Shown in pieces: positions 43,712-52,594 of a stretch of DNA of 64,000 nucleotides. The translations under genes were made by a program, and so were the position numbers. The notes under the pieces were generated by a model. The model was given only the letters and a program-made list of their open reading frames with translations. It made no database searches and had not been told where the DNA came from. The stretch spans positions 124,001 through 188,000 of the forward strand of contig NZ_CP042382.1 in NCBI RefSeq assembly GCF_007954585.1. Direction: 5' to 3'. Source of the stretch: Pistricoccus aurantiacus (lineage in GTDB: Bacteria; Pseudomonadota; Gammaproteobacteria; Pseudomonadales; Halomonadaceae). Positions within the stretch are counted from its first letter, which is position 1. Every line of letters starts with the position of its first letter.

Positions 43712-45187
43712 ATGAAAAATCTCCATTTTATCTTCAACCCTCCACCTAGAGTCTTCGTTTGCCTCTGCCTGTTCATGGCAGCTTTCGTCTTCAGCACTTC
43801 GGCATTCGCCATTACCGGCGAACTGGATCTGACCGGCTCATTGGTTGGAGGCATCTGCGTTGGCATCTTCATCATTGCCTATCTACTGGTAATGGGCGAA
43901 GAGAAGCTGCATATGCGCAAGTCCAAGCCAGTATTGGTGGCGGCGGGCATCATTTGGGGACTGATCGGCTGGGTCTACGTCAATGCGGGGCTGCCGGATG
44001 CAGCGGAGGAAGCGTTCAGCGAAACCTTGCTGGAATACACCGAGCTGATGCTGTTTCTTCTCGTGGCGATGACCTATATCAATGCCATGGAGGAGAGACG
44101 TGTTTTCGATGCCTTGCGCGCCTGGATCGTCAAGAAAGGCTTCAGCTATCGTTCGCTGTTCTGGATTACCGGCCTGCTCGCCTTCGTTATCTCGCCGGTC
44201 GCCGACAACCTGACGACCGCGCTACTGATGTGTGCGGTGGTGACCAAGGTGGCGGAAGGCGACAAGAAGTTCATCAATCTCTGCGCGATCAATATTGTTA
44301 TCGCAGCCAACGCGGGCGGCGCCTTCAGCCCCTTCGGCGATATCACCACTCTGATGGTCTGGCAGGCAGGAATCGTGGAATTCCATGAATTCTTCGAGCT
44401 CTTTGTTCCATCGCTGGTCAACTATCTGATTCCCGCGATTGCCATGAGCTTTTTTATCCAGAACCGCCAGCCGGATGCCTTGCGGGAGGAAGTGGAGCTC
44501 AAGCGCGGTGCCTTTCGTATCATCGGCTTGTTTCTGCTGACCGTGGCGACGGCGGTGGCTTGTCATATCTTTCTGCATCTACCGCCGGTGCTGGGCATGA
44601 TGACTGGGCTAGGCTATCTGCAGTTCTTCGGCTATTACCTGCGCCGGAGCCTGCCGCGCTCTCTGGCGCGCAAGCGCACGCGCTATCTGCAGCGAGGCGA
44701 TCAGAAAAAGCTCGAGCGCCTAGGCAGCGTAGTGCCCTTCGACGTGTTCAGCCGTGTCGCGCGCTCCGAATGGGATACCCTGCTGTTCTTTTACGGCGTG
44801 GTGATGTGCGTGGGCGGACTGGGCTTTCTCGGCTATCTGGCCTCGCTATCGGATCTGCTCTATACCCAATGGGACGCGACCTGGGCCAACGTCATACTGG
44901 GACTGGTTTCCGCCGTCGTCGATAATATTCCCGTCATGTTCGCAGTACTGACCATGCAGCCGGACATGTCTCATGGGCATTGGCTCTTGATCACTCTCAC
45001 CGCCGGCGTGGGTGGCAGCCTGCTATCAATAGGCTCCGCCGCTGGCGTTGCCCTGATGGGCCAGGCTCGGGGTTATTACACCTTCATGGGCCATCTCAAA
45101 TGGGCGCCGGTCATATTGCTGGGCTATATTGCCAGTGTTCTGATGCACCTGTGGTTGAACGCGGCGAGCTTTACCCTTTCCGGCTAG
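43712..45187 (+). CDS. nhaD: NhaD-type sodium:proton antiporter
   Basis: 491 residues with about 12 membrane segments. Family-specific stretches: SPVADNLTTALLMCAVVTKV, INIVIAANAGGAFSPFGDIT and AVVDNIPVMFAVLTMQPD. NhaD exchanges Na+ (or Li+) for H+ at alkaline pH, which suits a halophile. The ATG at 43712 is chosen because the hydrophobic N-terminus then reads like a signal segment (VFVCLCLFMAAFVFSTSAFA). The ribosome site is weak, and an upstream in-frame ATG at 43664 remains possible. A clear terminator follows at 45220-45257. Confidence 0.92.
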   Translation: MKNLHFIFNPPPRVFVCLCLFMAAFVFSTSAFAITGELDLTGSLVGGICVGIFIIAYLLVMGEEKLHMRKSKPVLVAAGIIWGLIGWVYVNAGLPDAAEEAFSETLLEYTELMLFLLVAMTYINAMEERRVFDALRAWIVKKGFSYRSLFWITGLLAFVISPVADNLTTALLMCAVVTKVAEGDKKFINLCAINIVIAANAGGAFSPFGDITTLMVWQAGIVEFHEFFELFVPSLVNYLIPAIAMSFFIQNRQPDALREEVELKRGAFRIIGLFLLTVATAVACHIFLHLPPVLGMMTGLGYLQFFGYYLRRSLPRSLARKRTRYLQRGDQKKLERLGSVVPFDVFSRVARSEWDTLLFFYGVVMCVGGLGFLGYLASLSDLLYTQWDATWANVILGLVSAVVDNIPVMFAVLTMQPDMSHGHWLLITLTAGVGGSLLSIGSAAGVALMGQARGYYTFMGHLKWAPVILLGYIASVLMHLWLNAASFTLSG

Positions 45188-45563
45188 CCAGCCGTCATCG
45201 ATCAATAAAAATGCAAATCAACCTCCTTGTCGGGCAAAACCACCAAGGAGGTTTTTTATATCGATACTCGAATTAGAAGAATATGTCCGCCTCTGTTTCC
45301 GAGAATCGTGCCACCTGCGCAACGGGCAGCTTAGAAAAGTCAAGTCTTATATTCCGAATTAGACATACTAAAGATGTCATTTTTTCCGTACCCTTAACCA
45401 TTACAATTAGATACCATACCCATGGGCTGAACAATGTGCAGGATAGCGGGACGGGGGCACTACCAGCAATTATAATGATAATTTACTTAATTAGAGAAAT
45501 ACGATCATTAGCTGTCTGGGTGTGCCGCCTATCCGCTCTGCTGAATAGGCGGCGTGACGGCTG
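45188..45563. other. Gap between nhaD and the c-di-GMP operon
   Basis: 376 bp without a supported gene. The left part holds the nhaD terminator; the right part is AT-rich and should carry the promoter of the next operon. A 9-bp hairpin, GCCGCCTAT / ATAGGCGGC (45524-45553), ends 10 bases before the next start codon, where no good ribosome site is seen, so it could control translation. Confidence 0.5.
45220..45257 (+). terminator. Rho-independent terminator after nhaD
   Basis: AACCTCCTTG / CAAGGAGGTT stem with a 14-base loop, followed by a T run (45252-45257). Confidence 0.88.
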
Positions 45564-46001
45564 ATGGCGACCTCGGCGATACGCTTGATCTACCTGATGG
45601 TAGCCATGCTGCTGTGGGCAACCGGACTGCAAGCTGACGAGGACGATCTCGTGCTGATCGCCAACCCCAGCGTCGAGACTCATCAGCTCAACCGAGACAC
45701 GGCGCGTGCCATGTTCGCGATGCGCCAACGCACCTGGCCGGACGGCCAGGCCGCTAGAGTTTTCGTCCTGCCCAACGACGATCAGAGTCACGAGCGCTTT
45801 GTCAAGCAGTTCCTGAATGTTTATCCACACCAGTTGCAAATGGCCTGGGACCGGGTGGTGTTCTCGGGTACCGGCCAGGCACCTACTCAGGTAGATACGG
45901 AAGCACAGATGCTGGAGCAAGTCGCCTCGACTCCCGGAGGCATAGGATACATTGAAAAAAAACACCTGGACGATCGCGTTAATGTCATACCCCTGGACTA
46001 A
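45564..46001 (+). CDS. Small periplasmic PstS-like substrate-binding domain protein
   Basis: 145 residues with a signal peptide (IRLIYLMVAMLLWATGLQA). The mature part (LVLIANPSVETHQLNRDTAR, AMFAMRQRTWPDGQAARVFV, then FVKQFLNVYPHQLQMAWDRV and TPGGIGYIEKK) is the short phosphate-binding-like domain found beside c-di-GMP and porin genes. It is about half a full PstS, so it probably senses and does not feed an ABC importer; no pst genes are near. It lies 7 bases before a beta-barrel gene and in one operon with a GGDEF-EAL protein. The start lacks a strong ribosome site. Confidence 0.78.
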   Translation: MATSAIRLIYLMVAMLLWATGLQADEDDLVLIANPSVETHQLNRDTARAMFAMRQRTWPDGQAARVFVLPNDDQSHERFVKQFLNVYPHQLQMAWDRVVFSGTGQAPTQVDTEAQMLEQVASTPGGIGYIEKKHLDDRVNVIPLD

Positions 46002-46008
46002 CTCCATC

Positions 46009-47184
46009 ATGAAAGCCTGCTTAGCCTTATGGCTCATGCTGGCAAGCGTTTCTAACGCCTGGGCCAACGGCGCGCTCGATACCCTTCAGGTGCACGGTTT
46101 TCTCTCTCAGGCATTGATCGTTACCGATGAAAACAGCTTCTTTGGCCCGAGTAGCGAGGGCGGCGGCAGCTGGCAATTCACCGAACTTGGCGCCAACGTA
46201 TCGCTGAGACCCCACGAGGACATTCTGCTAGCGGCTCAAGTACTCAGCCGCCGGGCCGGCGGCGATGCTAGCGACGCCAGCCCGGAGCTCGACTACGCGG
46301 TTCTCGACTATCAGCCCATTACCACTCAGCAGCGCACCGTCGGCGTCCAGTTAGGGCGCTTTAAAAACCCTTACGGCTTTTATAATCAGACCCGAGACGT
46401 CGCTTTTACACGTCCTAGTATTCTGCTACCCCAGTCGATCTATTTCGATCGCAGCCGGTCATTAGCGCTTTCCGGCGATGGTATCAATGTCTATTGGGAA
46501 GAGCGTATTCCCACCGGGACGTTCCATGCTCAGTTAGGCCTTGGTTATCCACAGAAAACGAATAGCAAAGAGCTAAACTTGGGACTAACGGAGGAACAGG
46601 CCGATCCCCGTTTTTCTACCGTGGGTCAGCTACGTTATGAACATGGTGGAGGTAATTTTATTGCTGCCTTAAGTGCTGCCAGCATTAACTACAAGCTTCA
46701 AATAGAAAACGCTGAAAGATCAAGTAGAGAGAATTTACGCCTCACGCCATGGATAATATCTCTTCAATATAATGCGGCGGATTGGAGTTTGACGGGAGAG
46801 TATGGTCTAAGAAAGCTATCTCTTCCTAATGCAATTAACTTACAAGGCGACTCGGATATTACAAGTGAAAGCTGGTATGTGCAGTATATACGGCGTATGG
46901 ATAACAACTGGCGCTGGCTGATTCGTTACGACGACCTGGCCAATAATCGCGACGATCGCTCCGGTAATGCATACGAAGCCAGCGGCGCAGGTCCCGACCA
47001 TTCCCAGTACGCTCGCGATATCACCTTGGGCGCCCAGTGGGATATTCATCCTCAAGTCATGTTGGCCGCCGAGTACCATCATGTGAACGGCACCGGTTGG
47101 CTGTCTCTGCAGGACAATCCCGACCCTGACGAAACAAAAGCACGCTGGAATATGCTGCTTTTCCAGCTGTCGCTACGTTTCTAG
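46009..47184 (+). CDS. Outer membrane beta-barrel (porin-like) protein
   Basis: 391 residues with a signal peptide (MKACLALWLMLASVSNAWA). The mature chain alternates polar and aromatic residues through many beta strands (LQVHGFLSQALIVTDENSFF, VGVQLGRFKNPYGFYNQTRD, DWSLTGEYGLRKL) and ends in a final strand closing with Phe (LLFQLSLRF), the usual outer-membrane sorting end. This makes it a surface channel or receptor. It is cotranscribed with the periplasmic binding-like protein and the GGDEF-EAL sensor. Start at 46009, 7 bases past the previous stop. A middle stretch (around 46580-46880) is AT-richer than the rest. Confidence 0.85.
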   Translation: MKACLALWLMLASVSNAWANGALDTLQVHGFLSQALIVTDENSFFGPSSEGGGSWQFTELGANVSLRPHEDILLAAQVLSRRAGGDASDASPELDYAVLDYQPITTQQRTVGVQLGRFKNPYGFYNQTRDVAFTRPSILLPQSIYFDRSRSLALSGDGINVYWEERIPTGTFHAQLGLGYPQKTNSKELNLGLTEEQADPRFSTVGQLRYEHGGGNFIAALSAASINYKLQIENAERSSRENLRLTPWIISLQYNAADWSLTGEYGLRKLSLPNAINLQGDSDITSESWYVQYIRRMDNNWRWLIRYDDLANNRDDRSGNAYEASGAGPDHSQYARDITLGAQWDIHPQVMLAAEYHHVNGTGWLSLQDNPDPDETKARWNMLLFQLSLRF

Positions 47185-47240
47185 GAAGACAGCAATATGG
47201 GCATTTTACGACGACGGCTTTCGGTAATTCCTGGAAACCC

Positions 47241-50138
47241 ATGAGTTCTAGATCCCCAAATATCTGGCGATTCAGCCTGACCTGGCGTGTCATCGCCTTG
47301 ACCAGCCTGTTATTGCTGGGCCTGGCTACCCTGTTTACCTTTGTCAGCCGTAACAACTTGATCCAACTGTTCGAAGATTCTCGAACGGCATACCACGAAC
47401 GCCAAATAGGTGAAATTCAATTAGCTCTTAGCCGTTCCGCGGACGCCCTGCGCCAACTAGCAGCGTTAGTTGCAGCCTCAGCGCCACTCGGTTCGGCCTT
47501 GGTCGAGGGTGACCCAGAGCTGGTTGCCGATGCGTTTTCCGCGGAATGGCCGGCCTTGCAGCTGGAAACGGGTATCGACGAGCTAAGAGTTTTTGCTGCG
47601 GACGGTCGGAATATGGCTACTTGGGGAGAAGGGCTCATCGATGACACCCCGTTCGCCGAGGAATGGGCCAAACAGGTGATCGATACCGAGCAACCCCTGA
47701 CCGAACTCCGCTGCGCCCTCACCTGCCAGCAATACGCGGCGGTGCCCATTCTGGTCAACGGCAAAAGCCTGGGCACGGTCGTTGCGTCACGCTCGCTGAT
47801 CGACGTCATTCGGCAGACCAAGCAGGTCTCCGGTAGCGATGTTGCATTGATGATCGCCGATACGCTAACCCCCCTGAGCGTCGCCCCAGAACGCAATATT
47901 GAGCCTTGGAGCGGCCATCTCGTCGCCTTGACTCAGTACCGTAATACTCTGCCGATTATTCAATATGCCGCCAAACAGGCGTCCTTGAAACGCCTGACCT
48001 CCGCGCCTCTTCAACTCGCCTACCAGCAGGGTAGCTACGAAATCATGGCATATCGCTTGACGGAGGCAACCCAGCTCGACAACCAAAGCTACCTGCTGCT
48101 GATCTCCGATGTTTCGGCTCAGCTTGCCGTCATCAATCGCAACACTCGAAACTTTCTATTGATCGCGGTAGCCGGCTGGCTGGCCGCAGAGCTATTACTG
48201 CTTTTCATCCTGTGGAAACCGACCGCTCGCCTACGGCGGTTATCTCGCGTGCTGCCGGCACTGGCGGAGCGAGGATTCGATACCGTGCGCGCCAAGATCC
48301 CTCGACCGCGTCATCGCTTTGCAGATGAAATCGATGTCATGGAAACGACGACCCTGGATCTTTCCGATCAGTTGGAGTCCCTGGAACAGACGGTGTATTC
48401 CAGAAGCAAGGAACTCGCCGAACGGATACAGGAACTTGCCAGGGAGCGTGATTTTATCGGTAGCCTGCTGGATACCGCGGAAGTCTTTATTCTAGCGAAG
48501 GATGGAGAGGGCCGTATCACCTTGGCCAACGAGCACGCTCAAACGGTCCTCGGTCTTGATCAGAATGCGTTACTTGGAAAATGCTTCGATGAATTCTTTA
48601 AAAGTAATACAGCAATGTCCATCGGCGATTCAGCGCTATTACTGGATGCGGCTTCACCGAACTCGGTGTATCGGCAGATTGAAGAAACCACCCTCTTCAT
48701 CCAGAACAAGCAGCCATGCACCATTGCATGGAGCCACGCAATACTGAATAACGCACCGGACGGCATCAGCACCAGTATTTCCGTGGGTCTCGATATTACC
48801 GCGCGCAAGCTTGCAGAATCTCGCCTGACCTGGCTAGTTCAGCGGGACCCATTGACGGAGCTTTACAATCGCCGCTATTTCCAGGAGGCATTGGGAAAAG
48901 CCTTGAGCGTCCAACAATCCGGCATCCTGCTGTTCCTGGATCTGGACCAATTCAGAGACGTCAACGAACTCAGCGGTCATAACACCGGCGATAAACTATT
49001 AAAGCTTGTGGCCAAAGCGCTTCAACGCGAATTCAGCTATGAAGGCGTTGTCGCGCGTCTAGGCGGTGATGAATTCGCGCTACTGGTCGAAGGAATAGAT
49101 ACAGAACAAGGTATCGCCATTGCAAAACGAATCAATCAGGTACTTGAAGGCATCAGCCTGACCATATCGGGTCGTCATCATCGTGCTCTGGCCAGCATCG
49201 GCATCGCCAGCTACCCGGAGCACGGCACCACGCCGGCGGAACTGATGGCCAACGCGGACATGGCAATGTATCAAGCGAAAAGTAACGGACTTCAACGCTG
49301 GCATCTACTCACGACACCGGAAGACGCGCGAGAGCAGCTACAAAACCGAGTCTACTGGACGGAATGCCTACGTCACGCCCTTGTCAATGATGGCTTCGAA
49401 CTATTCGTTCAACCTATCGTTCAGTTGAAGGATGGTGAGGCGCGTCACTATGAAGTACTGCTGCGCATGCTCGACAAGCATGGAAATCTTATCTCCCCTC
49501 AACATTTTATTCCGATAGCTGAACAGAGCGGTCAGATCATCGCCCTGGATCGCTGGGTACTTCGCAAGAGCCTGAAACTTCTACATGCGATAGCCGACAG
49601 GAATGTGAGCCTCGCCGTTAATCTCTCCGGTCAGACGCTTCACGACGATAGCTTGAAACAATATCTGGCGGATGAGCTAGCCGCCAGCGGTGCAAACCCG
49701 CATCGGCTGATACTCGAAGTAACAGAAACTGCCGCCGTGACGGATTTTTCTATCGCCAGGGGCGTATTGCAAGGCATACGCGAGCTGGGCTGCCGTACCG
49801 CACTGGACGACTTTGGTGTCGGCTTCAGCGGCTTCAATTATCTGGGCCAGCTGCCGGTCGACTATATCAAGATCGACGGCTCTTTTATTCATACGCTGCG
49901 AACCAGTTCCGAGAGCCAGGTGATTGTCAAAGCGATCGCGGATATCGCCAACGGTTTCAACAAGCTTACCATTGCCGAATTTGTCGACAACGAAGCTCTG
50001 ATTCCGATGCTAAAAGAGTATGGAATCACCTATGGACAAGGTTTTTATCTTGGACGCCCTCAACCTTTGAACAAAGTATTCGACATATCAATGAAAGACA
50101 TACACAGGATTTCAAGTAGTAAAAAAAACTACTCTTAG
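47241..50138 (+). CDS. Membrane GGDEF-EAL c-di-GMP protein with PAS domain
   Basis: 965 residues. A first membrane segment (about 15-34), a periplasmic sensor of about 270 residues and a second segment (about 303-325) are followed by a HAMP-like linker, a PAS domain (about 405-530), GGDEF and EAL. The GGDEF motif is intact (VVARLGGDEFALLVEG) but no RxxD inhibitory site precedes it. The EAL domain has YEVLLRM (EVL for EAL), NLSGQTLHD, LEVTET, LDDFGVGFSG, DYIKIDGSF and GQGFYLGRP, so metal and base residues look present. It could make or break c-di-GMP. Operon position suggests it reads the periplasmic PstS-like protein. Confidence 0.92.
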   Translation: MSSRSPNIWRFSLTWRVIALTSLLLLGLATLFTFVSRNNLIQLFEDSRTAYHERQIGEIQLALSRSADALRQLAALVAASAPLGSALVEGDPELVADAFSAEWPALQLETGIDELRVFAADGRNMATWGEGLIDDTPFAEEWAKQVIDTEQPLTELRCALTCQQYAAVPILVNGKSLGTVVASRSLIDVIRQTKQVSGSDVALMIADTLTPLSVAPERNIEPWSGHLVALTQYRNTLPIIQYAAKQASLKRLTSAPLQLAYQQGSYEIMAYRLTEATQLDNQSYLLLISDVSAQLAVINRNTRNFLLIAVAGWLAAELLLLFILWKPTARLRRLSRVLPALAERGFDTVRAKIPRPRHRFADEIDVMETTTLDLSDQLESLEQTVYSRSKELAERIQELARERDFIGSLLDTAEVFILAKDGEGRITLANEHAQTVLGLDQNALLGKCFDEFFKSNTAMSIGDSALLLDAASPNSVYRQIEETTLFIQNKQPCTIAWSHAILNNAPDGISTSISVGLDITARKLAESRLTWLVQRDPLTELYNRRYFQEALGKALSVQQSGILLFLDLDQFRDVNELSGHNTGDKLLKLVAKALQREFSYEGVVARLGGDEFALLVEGIDTEQGIAIAKRINQVLEGISLTISGRHHRALASIGIASYPEHGTTPAELMANADMAMYQAKSNGLQRWHLLTTPEDAREQLQNRVYWTECLRHALVNDGFELFVQPIVQLKDGEARHYEVLLRMLDKHGNLISPQHFIPIAEQSGQIIALDRWVLRKSLKLLHAIADRNVSLAVNLSGQTLHDDSLKQYLADELAASGANPHRLILEVTETAAVTDFSIARGVLQGIRELGCRTALDDFGVGFSGFNYLGQLPVDYIKIDGSFIHTLRTSSESQVIVKAIADIANGFNKLTIAEFVDNEALIPMLKEYGITYGQGFYLGRPQPLNKVFDISMKDIHRISSSKKNYS

Positions 50139-50184
50139 AATCTAAGTAAAAGCATACTAATTACCTCAAAAAGGAAAACTGAGA

Positions 50185-51033
50185 ATGAAAGAATTAGAAA
50201 AAAAGGAGGTGTTGATCAAAAAAAGTAGAAATAATTACTTTCAAAGCTTCAGCAGAAATTTCAAATTTAAACTAGCAATCAGTCAAGAAGATAAGAATCG
50301 TGTTTACGGTTTGCGCTATAAGGTTTTTTGTCAGGAGCTGAAAGGAGATATGCCACAAGATAGAATACGTGGCCTTGAGTACGATCATTATGACCTACGA
50401 TCTATACTTTGTTTTATCGAGCATGCGAGAACCGGGATTATTGCAGGGTGTATGCGTCTAATCATGCCCTGCATCAAAGATCCTTGTAACCTGCAACGTC
50501 TTTCACTCGAGGATCTTGTCCCAGCTGAAAGTTATGTCAGCAAACTTAACCCTTATATAATACCTCGCAACGAGCTTTGCGAAGTTTCCAGACTTGCCAT
50601 TTCTCCTCTATTTAGAAAAAATAGTAAAAAAAACCTGTGCAATCAAACAGAAGTTAATGAGCTATTTACCCAAAAAGAAATCGAAGATTTTTCTTATTTA
50701 GTTGTTGGCTTATTCTTGGCGACCTATGCTCTAGTAGGCCTGACAAATAGACGTCACGTTTATGCTTTTATGGAAGAAAGATTGCCACGCCTTCTCTCAC
50801 GCTCTGGATTTTATTTTGATGGAGTTAGCAAGACAATTGAATTTCACGGAAAACGCAAGGTATTTTATATAGATCATTCTCAGGCAGAAAAAGAAATGCA
50901 TGAGTCTTTAAAACCGTTGTATAAACGTATCTGGCAAGAGTTAGAACCGCAGCTTGCTATTCTGATGAAAAAACAACCCAAATTAGCAAACGCAAGCTCT
51001 CCTTTAGCTGCTTTGGTTAAAGCATCAGTCTGA
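50185..51033 (+). CDS. PEP-CTERM/exosortase-associated LuxI-like acyltransferase
   Basis: 282 residues with a GNAT/LuxI-like fold. The core reads RVYGLRYKVFCQELKGDMPQ, GLEYDHYDLRSI, then IIAGCMRLIMP and ELCEVSRLAISPLFRK, the pattern of the acyltransferase found with exosortase systems and related to homoserine lactone synthases. The substrate is unknown; no exosortase or PEP-CTERM target is seen in the window. The gene is strikingly AT-rich against its neighbours, so it is probably acquired. It follows the GGDEF-EAL gene by 46 bases on the same strand, with GGAAAAC before the start, and ends exactly next to the convergent TRIC-type gene. Confidence 0.8.
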   Translation: MKELEKKEVLIKKSRNNYFQSFSRNFKFKLAISQEDKNRVYGLRYKVFCQELKGDMPQDRIRGLEYDHYDLRSILCFIEHARTGIIAGCMRLIMPCIKDPCNLQRLSLEDLVPAESYVSKLNPYIIPRNELCEVSRLAISPLFRKNSKKNLCNQTEVNELFTQKEIEDFSYLVVGLFLATYALVGLTNRRHVYAFMEERLPRLLSRSGFYFDGVSKTIEFHGKRKVFYIDHSQAEKEMHESLKPLYKRIWQELEPQLAILMKKQPKLANASSPLAALVKASV

Positions 51034-51756
51034 TCAACGCTTCCTACGCCGAGATTGTTCCGGCCGAATCATCTTGACTCGTGCTTTTCGCCGAGTGGGC
51101 AAGGATAAACCGGTCTCGGCTTCTTTTTTCGGCGCCTCGGGGCTTTCCACCCAGGCGAAGGTGGGCAGGGAAAGCCCCCAATATATTGCCGCAAGGCGCA
51201 TGCCTAGCGTGGTGGCTAGCGCCAGACCGATGGCAGGCACGTGATTCAATCCGACGGTAAACAGACCGGCATAGACGACGCCACCGGCAATCGAGGCGGT
51301 GGCGTAGATTTCCTGACGTAGCACCATCGGCACGCGATGCGCCAGCAAATCCCGGGTCATTCCGCCAGCCACTCCGGTCATCAATCCCATCAGTACCGCA
51401 ACGATACCGGCGTGGCCCAGCACCAGCGCCTTGTGAGAGCCGATTACCGTGAACAACGCCAGCCCAAAAGCATCCGTTACCGGAAGGAAAGTGCGCGTCA
51501 AGCGATGGATATAGTGAAACCCGAGAATGGACAGGGACACCGTGGCCAGTATGACCCAGAGATAGCTCGGCGCCGCCACCCAGAAAACCGGCACGCCTAG
51601 CACCAGATCCCGCAGAGTGCCGCCGCCGATTCCGGTTACCGCCCCCAGCACCAGCATGCCGAAGGGATCCATGCGCGACTGGCAGGCGATGATCACGCCG
51701 GAAAAGGCGAATATCGTGACGCCGGCCAGATCCAGCCAATAGATCAACCCGCTCAT
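51034..51756 (-). CDS. Trimeric intracellular cation channel (TRIC/UPF0126) family protein
   Basis: 240 residues with seven membrane segments made of two similar halves. Each half has its glycine-arginine-aspartate signature: GIGGGTLRDLVLG and GVAGGMTRDLLAH. Bacterial TRIC proteins form homotrimeric K+ (or Na+) channels; some members were earlier called YadS or UPF0126. The C-terminal tail (RKARVKMIRPEQSRRRKR) is basic and cytoplasmic. It starts at 51756 behind GGAAGAG. Its stop codon directly abuts that of the acyltransferase. Confidence 0.9.
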   Translation of the reverse strand: MSGLIYWLDLAGVTIFAFSGVIIACQSRMDPFGMLVLGAVTGIGGGTLRDLVLGVPVFWVAAPSYLWVILATVSLSILGFHYIHRLTRTFLPVTDAFGLALFTVIGSHKALVLGHAGIVAVLMGLMTGVAGGMTRDLLAHRVPMVLRQEIYATASIAGGVVYAGLFTVGLNHVPAIGLALATTLGMRLAAIYWGLSLPTFAWVESPEAPKKEAETGLSLPTRRKARVKMIRPEQSRRRKR

Positions 51757-51799
51757 GGCTCTTCCTCCAACTTAATTTACCGCTCTGGGCTTGTCTGAC

Positions 51800-52594
51800 C
51801 TAACCCAATAACAAGGTATCATCGTCGACCTTCCCGCCCTTGGCACGCTCGAACAGCTTGAGCAGATCCGGCACGTCCAGAATCTTGCGCTCGTCTCCGC
51901 TGACATCGAAGACCACTCGGCCTTGATCCATCATGATGGTGCGATCTCCCACGTCCAGGGCCTGACGCATGCTGTGGGTGACCATCAGGGCGGTCAGGGA
52001 CTGCTCGCGAATGATCTCCGCGGAAAGCGTCAGCACGAAGGCGGCAATGCGCGGGTCCAGCGCTGCGGTATGCTCGTCCAGCAGCAGGATTTCCATGGGC
52101 TGCAACGCCGCCATCAACAGGCTGACCGCCTGACGCTGTCCGCCGGATAACAGCCCGATGCTGTCATGCAGCCGATTCTCCAGTCCCAGCCCCAGCCGTG
52201 CCAGATTATCGCGAAAGCGCTGGCGCAGCGCCCTGTCGAGAGTACTCCCAAGACGCCTGCGTCGCCCCCGGGCGCAGGCCAGGGCCAGGTTCTCTTCCAG
52301 GGTCAGGCTGGCGCAGGTACCCGCCAGGGGATCCTGATAGACCCGAGCCACCAGGCCGGCCCGGCGAAAGGTGGGCAGCCGCGTGACGTCCTTATTGCCG
52401 ATACAAACCTTGCCCCGCTCGGCCATCACTTCCCCAGCCAGCACGTTGAGCAGGGTGGACTTGCCCGCGCCGTTGCCGCCAATCACCGTGACGAAATCGC
52501 CGTTGGCGATTTTCAGATCGATGCCCTTGAGCACCGGATTCTCCAGCGGCGTGCCCGGGTTGAAGGTGACGTGGATATCCTCGAGTTCGATCAT
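51800..52594 (-). CDS. ABC transporter ATP-binding protein
   Basis: 264-residue ATPase with all motifs: Walker A GGNGAGKST, signature LLSGGQRQAVSLL, Walker B EILLLDEHTAALDP and the switch histidine in LMVTHSM. The closest partner type is the ATPase that goes with LivH-like permeases and the ABC substrate-binding protein family seen in this operon. It overlaps the permease gene by 4 bp. It powers uptake of whatever the receptor at 53550-54524 binds. Confidence 0.92.
   Translation of the reverse strand: MIELEDIHVTFNPGTPLENPVLKGIDLKIANGDFVTVIGGNGAGKSTLLNVLAGEVMAERGKVCIGNKDVTRLPTFRRAGLVARVYQDPLAGTCASLTLEENLALACARGRRRRLGSTLDRALRQRFRDNLARLGLGLENRLHDSIGLLSGGQRQAVSLLMAALQPMEILLLDEHTAALDPRIAAFVLTLSAEIIREQSLTALMVTHSMRQALDVGDRTIMMDQGRVVFDVSGDERKILDVPDLLKLFERAKGGKVDDDTLLLG

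Noticed and set aside
45380-45563. c-di-GMP riboswitch before the GGDEF operon
   Set aside because: I looked for the GEMM pattern and did not see it; only a plain hairpin is present.
45283-45564. 93-codon frame between nhaD and the periplasmic protein gene
   Set aside because: Composition does not look protein-like, no ribosome site, and it covers the promoter and hairpin region.
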